Source: Melanocharis versteri (taxonomy: Eukaryota; Chordata; Aves; Passeriformes; Melanocharitidae). Taken from it: a stretch of DNA of 64,000 nucleotides. The notes beneath the pieces were generated by a model that had not been told where the DNA came from, did no database searches, and saw only the letters and a program-made list of their open reading frames with translations. The first letter of the stretch is position 1, and every line of letters begins with the position of its first letter. Of this stretch, positions 26,111 to 39,200 are shown piece by piece. The DNA is taken from positions 62,001 to 126,000 of the forward strand of contig VZTG01009275.1 in the NCBI GenBank assembly GCA_013397845.1, in the 5' to 3' direction. Position numbers and translations under genes: made by a program.

Positions 26111-28185
26111 CTGGTCCCTGTTAAGGCAGCCCTGGAGAGTTTTGTTCAGAGCAAGGCACTGTCACAACTGTTATTATCCTGAGCCATAACAGACACCGAC
26201 CTCCTGGCCTAAACCTGAAGTCCTGAAGCAGCTTGCTACAAGTTTGATAAAACCATGTGCAGCCAGTGAGGGGGTCAGTGAACCAAAACCTACAATCCTT
26301 TATGAAACATCCAGTCCTCTGCAGCTTGCAGAACTGTCAGGAAAAGAAATTCTGGTACAAAAAGCCAAAATGTCACACATTAAAAGTGTGTAGCTGTAGC
26401 TTGTTAACAGAGGTTGTTCACAGAGCTTTAAGCAGGTAACAGACATGAATAATTTTCTGGACAAGGTGAGACACACAAACACGTGGTGGCTTACAAGTAT
26501 GTTCAAAGAGAGCCTTTTTCTATTTTTAAACAGTGTCCCAAACAGACATGAAAAATTTCTGACCATATCCTTCAGACACAAGTGACTCTTGAAAGCTGGC
26601 ACGTCTGTCCAGACCCTGCTATAAAGGGCCCACTGGAATTCACCAGTTCTCTTTTCTGTGTCACCACCACAAAACCATCAGAGAATCCAAATGCACGTTG
26701 CAGCAGCCAGCACCAATCTCCCTCTCTGCATTCCCGAATGCATAACCTGTGTTTGGATTATAAAGCTTTGGAGCAAGAACTGAATCTTCTCCTTTTAACT
26801 TTCACGTAGTAATTAGCATAATGAGGTCCAGGAATGCTGATTCTACCAAACACCATAAAGCAATTAAAATCCTGCCATGACTTTCTTCAGCCTTTTTGCA
26901 ACTGATTTACTACAACCAGCTCTAAAGTCCTCATGATTCTGCCTGTGAGCATTAACAAATCTCAGGAATAGCAAAACAAATCCTACAAAAGACAAACATC
27001 TTTTGATATCTTGAATATCAGAGATGTTCCTCTCCACACAGCAGTGATAATGAGTCGAACAAAAACCACCTGAGTGAGCCCCACGAAATGAAAGAATACC
27101 TTTAGGCAGGCACTTCTCAAGGTTTTTCATTTGGGCTTTTTTATGCTCTTCTCCACATTCAAAGTTGATGCCAAGTTTTGAGAAACTTTGTCCAGATGGA
27201 TCAGCCCATTACTGTCTGTCCCCATTTCCACGTCACCCCTACAGCACCACAGCTGGAAGGACATGGCTCTCTCATGTTCATCAGTGGCTCTTCAGATGAA
27301 AAAATTAAGACATTCTCTTCACATCAGCTGAGTGGTTCAAACCCTGGAGAGGGAAAGGCAGGTGTGTTAAATTCCACACCCCACATTACCAGGCTCACAG
27401 TGTTTAGCATCAGGCATTTGCTTTTCTTGTGCCAATTATTCAGTTTGTGGTTCATGGTCAGCCCTTTCAGCAGGAGCATCAAGAGCCACTCAAGAGCATT
27501 TGGGTCCCCACCCTCCATGCACAGCACCAGGCACCCACAGCTCCCACTCCAGGAATAAGACAGACAATATGGAGAGTGGTTTTGTGAGTTCTGCCCTAGG
27601 TTTTTACTTACTCACTAGTGTCTGCACAGGTTTTATGTGACTTTTAACTTAAAAGTACGGTAAAAGTAGTTACCATAGCAATTTTCACATCACTTGATGC
27701 TTGTGCTACCTCTGAGAGTCACAGCAACTTTTAATAGAAATTCTTACCAACACACTGTGTGAATCTTCTGGTCTTTTTATATTTTTGGAGGAAAAGAGAG
27801 ATCTTAAACCTCCTGAGATTTCAGAAACACGTGGAGAAGTGGTGCCTTTGTTTCAAGGGGAACACTGTCTACTGCACGGTAGAAACCCAATGCATTTCAG
27901 AGGAGACAGAAGAAAGTGGCTCATTCCAGAAGTATTCATCATCCACAAAGAAGATGGAAAAATGTCTGCCAAAAAGAACCTCTTGCTCCGTCAAAGATAC
28001 AGCATGCTGAAAGAGAAGTTTTGTTTCCATGGTGACTGAATTTGGAGTAAGAACATCCCCTGCATCAGACATTGCTAAATCAAAAACCCAGTTGCTTTTG
28101 TTCATGCAGAGAGCTGGGTTTTTAACCCTGCCTTGCCCAAACAAACAATTAATTAGTGCTTTGCTCTCTAATTTTGCTGTGTACA

Positions 28186-28206
28186 GCTTCGTTTTGTAAA
28201 CGAAGC
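28186..28206. repeat. Hairpin, 9-bp arms, 3-bp loop
   Basis: Arms gcttcgttt (28186-28194) and aaacgaagc (28198-28206) are perfect reverse complements around tgt. Each arm contains one CpG, unusual in this CpG-poor stretch. No family or function is recognised. Confidence 0.9.
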
Positions 28207-29072
28207 AGAAAAAAGCAGGAAGGTAGAGCTAAATACGAGAAACCTGATCTTGCAGTCTTAATAATTAGAAATAGCTCCAGTTTTCAAGAGCATACCAGCA
28301 TGTTTAAAAAACGCTTATTAAAAATATCAGCAACAAGTTGTTCATTAAAGGCAGTTCCAATCCTGCACAGGCCACTGATGTACAAGCTCTTCTTTGTTTT
28401 CCTTTCCTCTCGGATATGACAGCTAACCCTCCCTCACAGAATCAATCTCACATTTACTGAGGAATGGGAAGAAAAGGGTCTGTTCTGGAAAGGTGTCCCT
28501 GGTGATCTAATGTGCACTGATCCATTTTTGCCACTGAAAGGGAAGGTCCAGTTTCAGCACCTGGGTTTTGGTTCACTGAAACAAAGACCTGACACAGCCA
28601 CTAAAGCTGGGCCCCTTCTCGGGAGCTGTAAATGATCTGTGTCATATGCAAGTTATGGGAGCTCGATGGAAATTAAAAAAAAAAAGNATACCAGCGACAA
28701 AGAATGGCTCAATATGCAATAATAAATAAACTGTGCTTGAGATGCAGAAACCAGAGTTAACTTAAAAGGCTACTTTACAATTAACATTTGCCAAGTTGCA
28801 CAATTCTCAGCACAGAGAAATTTCTTTTTTCTGCCCAACAAAATGCTCCAGTATTTCTTTCTGTATTAAAGAAACAATGCCAACTGCAAGCAAGAAACCC
28901 AGTAAAACAATGGCCATTGGATATTTCCATTTAAATGTATCTGAAGGATCAGAGTCATCATTGTTGAAGTTGCCCAGCTCTTTCCATTTTAAGGTCCTTT
29001 GTCAGTTATTTACGCCATTGCCAAGCTCTAGGGTGAAAGTTTACATGCTGGGTGTATGCCTCAAGCAACCTC

Positions 29073-29094
29073 TTTTTTTTTTTTTTTATTTCAG
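29073..29094 (+). repeat. T15 run followed by an acceptor-like TTTCAG
   Basis: Fifteen T residues (29073-29087) run into atttcag. The whole looks like a strong plus-strand splice acceptor, but all three frames downstream hit stops within about 30 bases, so no coding exon follows. It may be a chance poly(T) or serve a non-coding exon. Confidence 0.6.
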
Positions 29095-31089
29095 CTAAAA
29101 CAATACAGCTGTTTCTGAATTAAAATGAAGAAGGCAGTGTGCTGCTTTGCCCACAATAAAAAGCTTTCAACTTCTGCCTCGTTTGCCTCTGCCCACCCTG
29201 AACTTGGGAACACAACTCAAAGCTGCTGGCACAATAACACCACTTTCTGCCATCTCCACGAAAATCAACCTAAATTTAGCCACTTTACTAGCTTTGGAAA
29301 ACAAAACCTCAGCTGGTCATGCCTACAAAAATAAGGATTCAGGATCCTTTTCCTGAAGATTTACACTCTACATTTTAAGGCCAAAGCGCAATGTTTTGTT
29401 GACTACTGTCAACAGTCCTGTGTTACACACAACCAGGCAGGCAGGAGCCTGACACTGAATAAAACATCTCTCTCTCACATCCCCTGGCTCTGACTGCTTT
29501 TCTATAGCATGTTGCCCATCAATAATTCTCACCAGACTGATTGTAAAAACAAACAAAAAGAGAAAGAAACAGAAACCATCCAGCCCTATTAATTTGAAAA
29601 TTCAAAAGGTTCTTCAACAGTTTCTGAAGATGGGAAATTCTCACGTCCAGTTTCAGCAGAAGCTGCAATATGAGAAACACTCAAGACCTTGTTTTCATTT
29701 GGAGCAGCAAAATGAGTATTTTAATTAACTTTGTGTACAAAAGCTACAGGTTTAAGTCTTCCCAAAAAATCATTTTCATCTATGTTTATCAAGTTAAATG
29801 AAATGTTTTCATTCAAATGCTGCCTACGAACAAGCCTGCTTTTTAAGTCAAATCTTGTGATATCAACAGTTTAACTCTTCAGAACACAGGATGATGAATG
29901 GGACTCCTCTCAGCTCACTTAACAACAGGAGTGTAACAAGGTGGAACCAAGGGGTCTCTGGAGATCCCTGCCTCTCTCAGCTGCCTACTGAACATGGGTA
30001 ACACCACACACCTCATTCCTGGGCAGTAGCAGCTAGATGAAATGAGTCCTCTCCAAAGACTAATTTTATTAAAACCACTGGATATCAACCACTTCTTCTC
30101 CCAAAATAAGGAGCTGCAGGATGAAAGCTTGGCTCTCCTCAGTTCTGCCTGTGCTCCTGGCCTGATGTCAGGGATTCCAGCTGCCAGCATCAGCTTGACT
30201 TGTGTTGCTTTCATCATACTTTAAAGAGTTTTCTTTAGAACTGCAACATGAAACACTTGAATACATGAAATTCGGTAACAGTTTATTAGGACTGAGAAGC
30301 ATTTCTGGATCCTGCACTGTCAGGGCCTGGGAGGAGGGAAGGTTTCCAGCATGTCACAAAGTGCAGAAGGGGTCCAGGGCAGGGATATGACCCTTTTACA
30401 AGTCTCAGTCACCACTGTCACCTTTAAAAAGATAAAAGAAAGGAAGCAAATAAAACCTCTTTCTCTCTACACGTGCCACTGATGTGCAAGCATGTGCCAC
30501 AGCCCCACTGCAAGGGAGCAAAACCAATCCATCCCATTGGTACATGTAGGCACACAGTGAATTCTGCCCCTAATTTCCACCACAGGGGTTCAAGCTGCTC
30601 TGTGTCTCAGCCTCTTCCTCTGATCCTGTTCCTTGAGCTCCTTATGGCTGTCCACTTTAAAATGAGAGCTGAATCTTTTGTTTTATATTCCCAGTCAAAT
30701 ATCCCAGATAAGGGGAAATCCAGCATCGATATGCTGATCTATTTTGAGGTAGGCATTACATCTCAAGTTGCTGCTCAGATAAAAAAGCTTTGCTTTTTAT
30801 CACAATCTGCTACACACAGCCAGACTAGAAGCTCAGGGTTGTCCATTTCATCCCAAATTTATGTTTAGTGTCATTAATTCCACAAGAAGATGATTAAAAA
30901 AAAAAATTAGCACAGCATCCTTTTGGGCTTTCTTTTCAACTTTTCATAAGTTCCACATACCTGAACAAGGAGATGAATACATCAAGCACTAGAGCTTAAT
31001 AAAGATTTCCAACTACTATATTTTCCTCTTCAATCTTAAAACTGACATTTATGATTTAAAAAAAAAAAGTTATTAAAAGGTTCAAATAG

Positions 31090-31260
31090 AAGAAAATATT
31101 TGAGATCCATTGTACATAAGCCAAGAATTTAAAAAATGAGACTGGGAGGAGAGGCGCGTTGTAATTTCAAACCAATTAAACCCAGCGGTCAATGGGTTAT
31201 AAATTGCTAAATAAGATGCCTGTTCCTACAAGCTCTCTCCATGATTTACTCATTAGCACT
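31090..31260. promoter_or_regulatory. Candidate conserved non-coding element
   Basis: A compact block carries a gaggcgcgtt CpG pair, an accaattaaaccc CCAAT/homeodomain-like segment, ggtcaatgggttataaattg and aagatgcctgttcc, flanked by A-rich DNA. The retained CpGs within AT-rich unique sequence suggest constraint. No motif is decisive, and conservation cannot be judged from a single genome. Confidence 0.25.
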
Positions 31261-34200
31261 CGGGAAACAATGAGAGCTTAGGAACACACCCAGCAGAGCC
31301 TGTTCCTCACAGCAGCCTCTGAACACTGTGAAGGATGAGGGCAGGATGGCCAGGAGCGAGCTGGAAACGGCGCCTGGTGTCGCTCAGCCCTGCCAGAGCC
31401 CACAGACTGCAGGAAATGCCGTGGCTTTGAGCAGTGCCACATCCCCAGCAGCACTTCAGCCTGGCAGCAGCTGGGCACAGGCAGCCAGCGATTCTGCAAG
31501 AGCCATCACTTGTCCTGCACATCCAAGAGGCTTTCCAGGCTCGCTGGTGCTCTCCTTCCAGTTACTCTGATCCCCAGAGCACCGTGATTTTCTGCCAATT
31601 TTGCATACACTGCTGTTTCCAAAAATCCCACTTCAGTGTTTACATGTGTTTCACAATGATCACTCCTAACAACCATTGAGAGAGACAATATTATCATGTT
31701 TTAATTTCCTACGAACTGCTGGCTAAGGCTGCACAGAAAGTTGTGACTGCCAGATGGTCCAATTTATTTTATTTATTCTTTCAGCATCTTTACGGAGTCA
31801 CAGGCACTTTACACATTTTGCCATTTGAAATCATAAGCACTTTGCCATCACCCCTAAAACCCTGCCAATTGCCTTGGCTGTCACCTGTGCCCTCTCACCA
31901 GTGCCAGCCAGCACCACAGGGTTGCCAGCACCACGGCTGAGGTGCAGTGAAGAGAACTGCAAATCCCAAACTGAAACACCTCTGAGATGAACTGACTGCC
32001 AAGCAAAGCAGCATCGGGGGGCAGCCGTAGTTTTACTGGGAAATGCTCTCGCTGGCCGTGCACTGTGAAAGTCAAGAATCCCAAGCACAGCACAGTCAGC
32101 AGCATTTACTTTGTCACGGCTCAGATAATGACTTCAAACACTTCATAGAGACAAGAAACACTGGGAGCTACTATTTTTATTTCTGCCATTGGCTCTAGCT
32201 TGGCTGACTCAAGAAGATGGGTCACTGAGATCAATCACTGATAAACAGTGGAAGGACTATCAGCTGGAAGTGATTCCCTTGATAACAGACAGGAAATACT
32301 GATATATTCCTATCTTACTTTGAACTCCGCCTATAAAGAAAGGCTTTTTGTCAACGGCCAAATAAAAAAGCAAAACAGAAAGTTACGAAAAGGACATTCG
32401 AATTTACAGCTCCAATCAGCAAGTGTGGAGGTAAATACTGAGTGTTTTTCTGAGCAACAATGGTCTTCAGCAGTTTGCTGAGGCAGGACCCGCCTCCTCA
32501 TCCAGGAATAATGGAAAATGTTTACTAGTCTTTTAATTCCAGTACCTTTTGTTTTGTGTCTGAGAATTCCCATGACAGATCCCACAACACAGAAGAAAAG
32601 CTGCTTTCCAGCCAGTTGCAGATCTAGCCAACACGAGAGTGGGATCCTTCACCATCTGCTACCTGGCAGCAGTTCAACATGCCTCATGGCTGCAAGAAAA
32701 ATTATGAAGGCAATTGTTGTGTTACTCACAGTTATATTTAACAACAAAAACTCTAAAATATCATTTTCACCCAGTCCCAGGCTTCCTGGAGCCCGCTGTC
32801 ATAGCTGTCTGTCTTCCCAGGCACAACTTGTTCTGGAACTGTCCCCACCTTCCTGGAGGCCAGACCTTCTGCATGTTACCAGCTCCAAACCCAAACAGTT
32901 TGTCTGCCTGCTGATTTGGGGGCAACTCGAACAGAGTCCTAGTCAGAAGACTGTGACAAACGTTCCAGTATCATAAAAAATTCCACTTATTTCATTTGGG
33001 ATTTTAATTTGGCTTTTTCTTCGTTTATTTGTTTTGGCACTTATGGAGCTATTAGACTTAAGAATAAATTGTTTAATGCCATGGAAAATGCAGGGTGCTG
33101 TGTCACTGAGGCCATCAGCCATGGAGAGCAACTGGTTTTATCATTCATCGTGTCATTTCTGTTCTCTTTTGTCACCTCTATTGCTCAAGTCACTTTACTG
33201 TGCTGTGCATTTACCGAATAGTCAACCAACAGAATTCTTTCCTGCCCTAAGACAAAACAATGCCACAACACAGGCCAGTCACTCAGGAAAAGGAACAGCT
33301 TCCACTTCATTTATATGGAAAACAGTAATTTGAAACAGCCTTAACATGTGAAATATCCTGGATCAGATAGCATAATTATCAGCCTGTGCTCCTTGGAGGC
33401 CAGTAACTTGTTCAGCATCTCACCTAGTAAGAAAGCTTGGCTCCCTGAAAAAAGTGCTAATGAACTAAAACTCCATTTGGAAAAAACAGGATCTGCACAG
33501 GAGAGTTGAAAGAGGGTGGGTTTTTTTCTGAAGCATTTAATTTATTTGAACAAAACACCTCATTTTAGCTTTAGTTACAGTTTGACCAGCTATACTGCTG
33601 CTTCCCAGGGAACTACAAATCTGCAGCACAGAGTCAGCCACACTGCCTGCATGAACTTTCTCCCCCCAAACTCCCCCAGCTGTTTTATTTTTTTGGAAGT
33701 GCTCTAAGTCAGCTGTCTGACCGGCCTTCTCCAGTTAAGTCATACTGAACACAGCTTTACAGTCCAATTGCAAATCCACTGCCCGGGGAAGCTGCTAATC
33801 CTGAGCCCTGCAGCTGTATCATAATCTGAATTAACGCCTCTGGAACTGCTGAAGATGTAGAAATGTTATTACTCATTTGATAGATGACTGAAAGGAGTTT
33901 TCCAGGCAGGCAAATTCAAAATGCCGTGTAGATGTTATTTCTTGAGACTTTTTATGTAAACATCACTGGGAAGAGTAGAGGAATAGAACAGAGATCAGTA
34001 ACTTCCCAGCTCAGACCATTCCCTCACAGGAGGGTTCCTGGCTTGCAGAGAGAAAATAATTTTTTTTAACGTAAAGACAGCACTGAACTGACTCTCCCTG
34101 TAAGCACTGAGCAGGTGTTTAGAGATCACCACAGTTAAATGGTCATGGAGAACGGAATAAGGAGAGCAGTGCTGAGATCTGTGTTCCTGCTGCACAGGAA

Positions 34201-36265
34201 GGATGTTTTGAGGGTCATTTCTAGACAAGCTACAGATGAGCCTGGTGTTATTTAGTCAGGAATCCTGAAAAAACCCTTCAGCTGCTGTGTGGGGGTGGCA
34301 GAGGAGTGCCAGTGTTTGGAGCCAGGAGGGTGACAGCTGAGGCCTCTCCCTCTGCCCTGTCCCTGTGTCCTCGGAAGAGCCAAGACTGGCACAAGGTGAC
34401 TGCAGAACACCAGAGACACGGGCATTGTGCTCTTTGATTCACAGACAGCTCCCAGCAGCTGCCACTGCGGGGTCCCAGGAATCCCCACTGCCTCATCTGC
34501 CAGGGAATACCCCGTGCAGGATCCCCGAGGATCCCTGAGCTGCTGGATCACATTGCCACCACGACGGAAAATTAAATCATACTCAGAACTGCAGAACAGA
34601 AAAACATCATCCATATTACTGGTGTTACAGTGGGCTTCATTTTATCCTTTTAAAAATCCCCACGGGCATCAACTTCATGATCCTCCCCTCTGCGAGCACA
34701 GCCCAAGCAATGCAGCTTTGCACATGGGACATTTTCCATGGTTCAAGGAGCTGAAGCCACCCTTGCCTCCTGGCACAGCCAGCAAAATCCACAGCTACCA
34801 GGGCTCCGGGGCAATTGCAGCTCTTGCAAGCGTGACATTCTGCCCTGGGGAGGGAGAAAACCCATCCACCACACAGTGAGAGTATCTGCCAAACACGCCT
34901 TTCCCTGGGGTGGACGGGGCAGGCAGGGCTGGGCTCTGCTCCTGATAAAAGCCTCTTGCTCCCACACAGGTCTCTCTCTCCAAAGACAACGGGAAGGCAT
35001 CGTCCCCCAGAAATGCCACGTCCTCAGGCCACACCGGGGCACTCCTTGGATATCTGATGCATCAGCAGCAAGTCTGAACACACTGTGTCTGCCTGCCTCC
35101 ACAGCTCAGGGCGATGTCACAGGAGGAAAGAATGGTGGAAAGGAGAATTTTCAACAAGTGGCTGGGCTGTGGCAGGGGGAGCAGTGTGGAGGAAGGGGTG
35201 TTTCTGTGTGTCCAGCCCATGGGTGCACAGCCCTGGGAGATCCAGAGGTCACAGGATATCCCTCTCCAGGGATATCTGGCTGCTGGCTGGGCTCCTTTTG
35301 GAGCTGCAGCTCTGCTGAGCCAGCCTGGAGTCAATGCCTATACATTCACACGTTATTTCGTTTTGTTCTCCTAACTACACATGAGTATCTGCTCTCAGAG
35401 AAGGTATTTCCCACTAGCAGAAGCCAAATCTATGGGTGACAAAAACAGGCAGAACTAAGAGATCCTGAAACGCCCTGCCCACTGACACACATGCTGGAAG
35501 CATTAGTGCTCCTCTTGCTAACCAGCACTTCACAGCAGTGAACCGAAATGTTTTCAGTCACATTCTGGACTTCTGTTACATGCACAAGTTATTGCTCACC
35601 TGCCACATTTTGTCCCAATTTACCAGTTTGGACAGATCATCTTGAAAAAGCCCTTCTGGTCAGAGCCTCCACCCTCAAACTCTCAGCCAGGCTGTTAGCC
35701 CAAATCCTCTGCCTCAGCCAAAGGACTCTGGATCACTGTGTTGGGTTTTTTGTTTGTTTTTGGGGTGGTTTTTTTCTGCTTTTAGTCCCTGAACATTTGC
35801 AGGACAAAAAGATGGTTTTGCCTCCCTGACACCTTCCTTGTGGCACAGCTCCATCAGCCGCTCCTGCAAGCCTGACTGTTAAAGTGTCCATAAAGAAAAC
35901 TCGTGGTATAAAACAGCTGCACAAACACCTCTGGGGATGTTTCACAACCACCGTTATATGTAAAATCTCAGGCACAGAAGGAGCTTCAGTTTTCACTATG
36001 TCAAACCTCATATTCTGCTCTTGCAAATGGTGGAATAATTTATTTTGTCACAGTCTGATGAGGCTCCGGTGCCAGCGTTCCCCTGACCCACATACTCCCT
36101 TCTGAGCTATTCTGAGGGATGGATCTAAAGATCTGTATTTTTTAATTACTTTATAGCCTGTGATTAAGATAACTTGGAATAAACTCAAGGGAAAATGAGG
36201 GCAGAAAAATTAACTCTTGAGAAAACCGCAAGTTGCTAACATGAAGTGTACTCATTTTGTAAATT

Positions 36266-36280
36266 AAAAAAAAAAAAAAA
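36266..36280. repeat. A15 homopolymer
   Basis: A run of fifteen A. The upstream 200 bases show no spliced-transcript remnant, so this is not taken as the tail of a processed pseudogene. Confidence 0.95.
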
Positions 36281-36299
36281 GATGCTATGCCTCATCCCC

Positions 36300-39200
36300 T
36301 GGAGCTGCCTCTCCAGTCTGAAAGCCAGGCTGTACCATTTAAATTTTTTGACTTCCTAGAAATTCACATTTCCATTTGAATTCTGTGAACAAGTTTTAGC
36401 TACTGACCCAATGACAGAGCAGACATCTCTGTCCTGGCCTTTGTGAGGCAACAGAGACACGGTATTATCTCACTCACCATTCCTGTTTCATTTGTACTAC
36501 TCATTTGTTTTTTTAAAGATAAGAGTATCAATGATCACTGTGTCAGCACTGAGATCTCTGGATTCTGACGCTGTGGCAGGGAGCTACAGCCGGACATGCT
36601 GGGCTGCAGAGACTTGAAGAATATGGATTTTTATAGCCCAGAGGAGTTGTTATTGACAAACAAAATCTACAGGTGCTTCATGAATTAATACACATGGCAG
36701 ATACTCTATCACTGGCAGAGTTCACACATGATAAAATAATTGATTTATCTCAGGGAAAAATGCCTTACTTTCTTCAGAAGCAAATGACAAAAGTTAATGA
36801 TACATCTGATGTTATATTGTTATCTTGATTTTTTTTTAATCAGTAAAGACACTTCCTCTGAAATAGTTTTATTTATAGCTGTTCAGACCAAACCAGACAG
36901 GAATTCAAATCGTGGAGTTTCAGATCTTTGTAGAAATCTCTAATTCATTATGCTACTTTGAACCAGGTCAGTTCAACTTCCCAATTCTTCCATTCTTCAG
37001 AATTCTACAGCACTCATCATAAACTCTGAAATCACCCAGCTCCAAAGACAGAGCGAGCCTGAATACAAGCCTGCCTTGCTCTGCCCATGGAGGATGTAGC
37101 TGTGGTCATTTGACCACCAAAGAAATCCAGAGAACCTTCAAGCTGTTACATTAATGCTGACATTGCAGAAATACAGATGTTTTCTACAGACACCATTGCC
37201 CCCAGCACGCTTCGTGCCATTAACTCTCGTGGGAGCGCTCATTCCAGAGCAGTTTGTCATGGCTTAGGAAGGGTTTTTTTTTTCCTTTGCCAGCTCTGCA
37301 GCTGGTTGCCTCTGTAACAGGTTTGCAGCAAAATCCCAAAGACATCGACCCAGCAGCCAAAAGTCCTGGTGACAGGACAATTGCCTCCAAGTGGCAATTC
37401 CTGGCTTCCTGTGGCTGGATCATTGCATAAAAAGAAGTGACTGGGAGCTCGAGGCAGACACCTTTCCACAACCACAGGAAACAAGAAACCTTCACAGAGG
37501 TTGGGCTTTTCTAACATTTAAAGCACAACACAGTCATGAGAAGCAGCTCTGTCCCTGTCTCCAGACGTGGCTGCTCTTTCTCTCAGCGTTTCAATGACCA
37601 CAATAACTTTCAGGTTTGTAAAATACCTTTTCATTTGGGGGTGAATTAATCCCTCAAACCTGGCAGCACATCAAACATTTAATAAACGCAGCACTTACAC
37701 ACCCACCCTAAGCACTGTGTGTTTCCAGGCTTTAGCAGGACTCAGCCTCGTGCTTCTAATATTTAAAGTCTAGGTTTTGAAAAAAGAGGTAAGTGTTCAA
37801 TTTAAGAGCTAGTTCTGTAATTCTATCTCATTTTATCCCTTGCTTTAAACAAAGCCTGATTTCACTGGACTGGTTTTCCTTTTCCTTGTACCATGCAGAA
37901 GTGCATAAGCACTCAGAATGCAGAGATCTCTAGGAACAGCAGGAGCGTGTGAAACCAAGAGGTCACTGTTTAATTTTTACTGACACTAACAATCCTGAAT
38001 CCAGCAGACCAGCCTACAACTTCCCTTGGACAGAAGGTAATGTGATGGAGCATAAATGAATGAGGGGGTGTCCTCAATTAAAATTTGTAAGAAAAAAACA
38101 GGGATTGTAAAAGTAGTAAAACAACAACTGATTTTACCACTATGTACTGGCTGAGAGAAGGGAGCACGTCGTTGGCATGGAAGGATAGGAGATGATGGTG
38201 CAGAAGTGAAAGCGTGTAAAGCTATTGCCAGGGAAGCTGGAGAGAAGCTTGCTACTCAAAGGTTTTTATTTGCACAGATCAGGATTTCTCAGCAGTCACT
38301 GTACCAAAAAAATTCTACACACACTAAGCCTGCCACACCTGTTTCCTTTTTATCCATCAGGAAAAAAATATCAAGTCAAAGGCTCTATCAAACTTGTCAA
38401 AACAAGAGGATGTTCCTCTGTGTCAGCCTCATCAATCACTGCTAACACTGCAGGAAATGCAGTACTCAGTTTCTCATGGATAATAAACACTTTTTATACC
38501 TGACATTGATTTCCCACTTGTCATTTTTGTATTAATATCTCAGCCCAAAATGGAAGAAGGAGAGAAAAGAAAGGCAGAGATGAGACTCTCAGTGGATGAA
38601 TTTGTATTTGATGTTGCTGATAATTCACATTGGCCCCATCCTATGAAGAAGGCAAACTCTACAGGCCAGGACAATTGGTCTTTAGGGCTGTAAGTCTTTT
38701 ATAAGGCTATCTGTCTTAATCTTCTTGTCAGAGTTAGGAGAGGACATGCAAGATAACAAATAGAAGTGGGAGAAACATCTGGTTTCCAAACTAGTTATGT
38801 ATTTGTCCAAAGCTGAAAAGGCTGGTTACATCCCACTGTGTTTTGGGATTCCTGATACTTTATCAATGATTGCTGTGAATTAGGAAAATGGCTGTAAGCT
38901 TCACTCCGATGGAGACAGCATTTGTAGAACTCTACCTTGTGCTCTGCAAACACCTCGGTCTAACCTGACCCTATATCCCAAAAAAAACCCCTAAAAATTG
39001 ACGAAATCAAAACTCCCAGGCCACTGAAGCACAGGGCTCCTTGTGGCATCCCAGATGATAACTCACATCTGCTCTTGGCAGGATGCTTCACTTGGGGCAC
39101 TCATCCTTGACTGCTGGGTTTTCCCCATCTGTATAGGAAGGAAAATTACACCTGACAGCAAGAGGGCAAACATTTGTGAAGTGCTCAGAATTGTTCCGAC

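Larger units (their letters stand above)
26110..36240. other. Unique non-coding DNA, one ambiguous base
   Basis: No gene is recognised. Position 28687 is an undetermined base (n) just after an A-run (28675-28685), most likely a sequencing or assembly ambiguity at a homopolymer. An open frame at 27785-28039 has a charged, protein-like translation but no usable splice acceptor. The 233-codon frame at 34738-35439 is Gly/Ser/Cys-rich and follows local GC content. A conserved-element-like block at 31090-31260 is listed separately. Confidence 0.55.

Noticed and set aside
27785..28039. 84-codon frame with a charged, protein-like translation
   Set aside because: No AG acceptor at its left edge, only a weak donor at the right, and a second frame is equally open across the same bases.
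28675..28687. A-run with one undetermined base
   Set aside because: Best explained as homopolymer sequencing ambiguity, not a biological feature.
34738..35439. 233-codon plus-strand open frame, the longest in the window
   Set aside because: It lies in a GC-richer patch open in several frames on both strands; the translation is Gly/Ser/Cys-rich with no domain or consistent exon edges.
36100..36280. AATAAA about 95 bases before an A15 run, suggesting a processed pseudogene
   Set aside because: Spacing is too long for a poly(A) tail, and no mRNA-like sequence or target-site duplication is seen.
37729..37788. 60-nt exon-like interval between tttccag and gag|gtaagt
   Set aside because: Both splice edges look good, but every frame contains a stop; at most a non-coding exon, with no further support.
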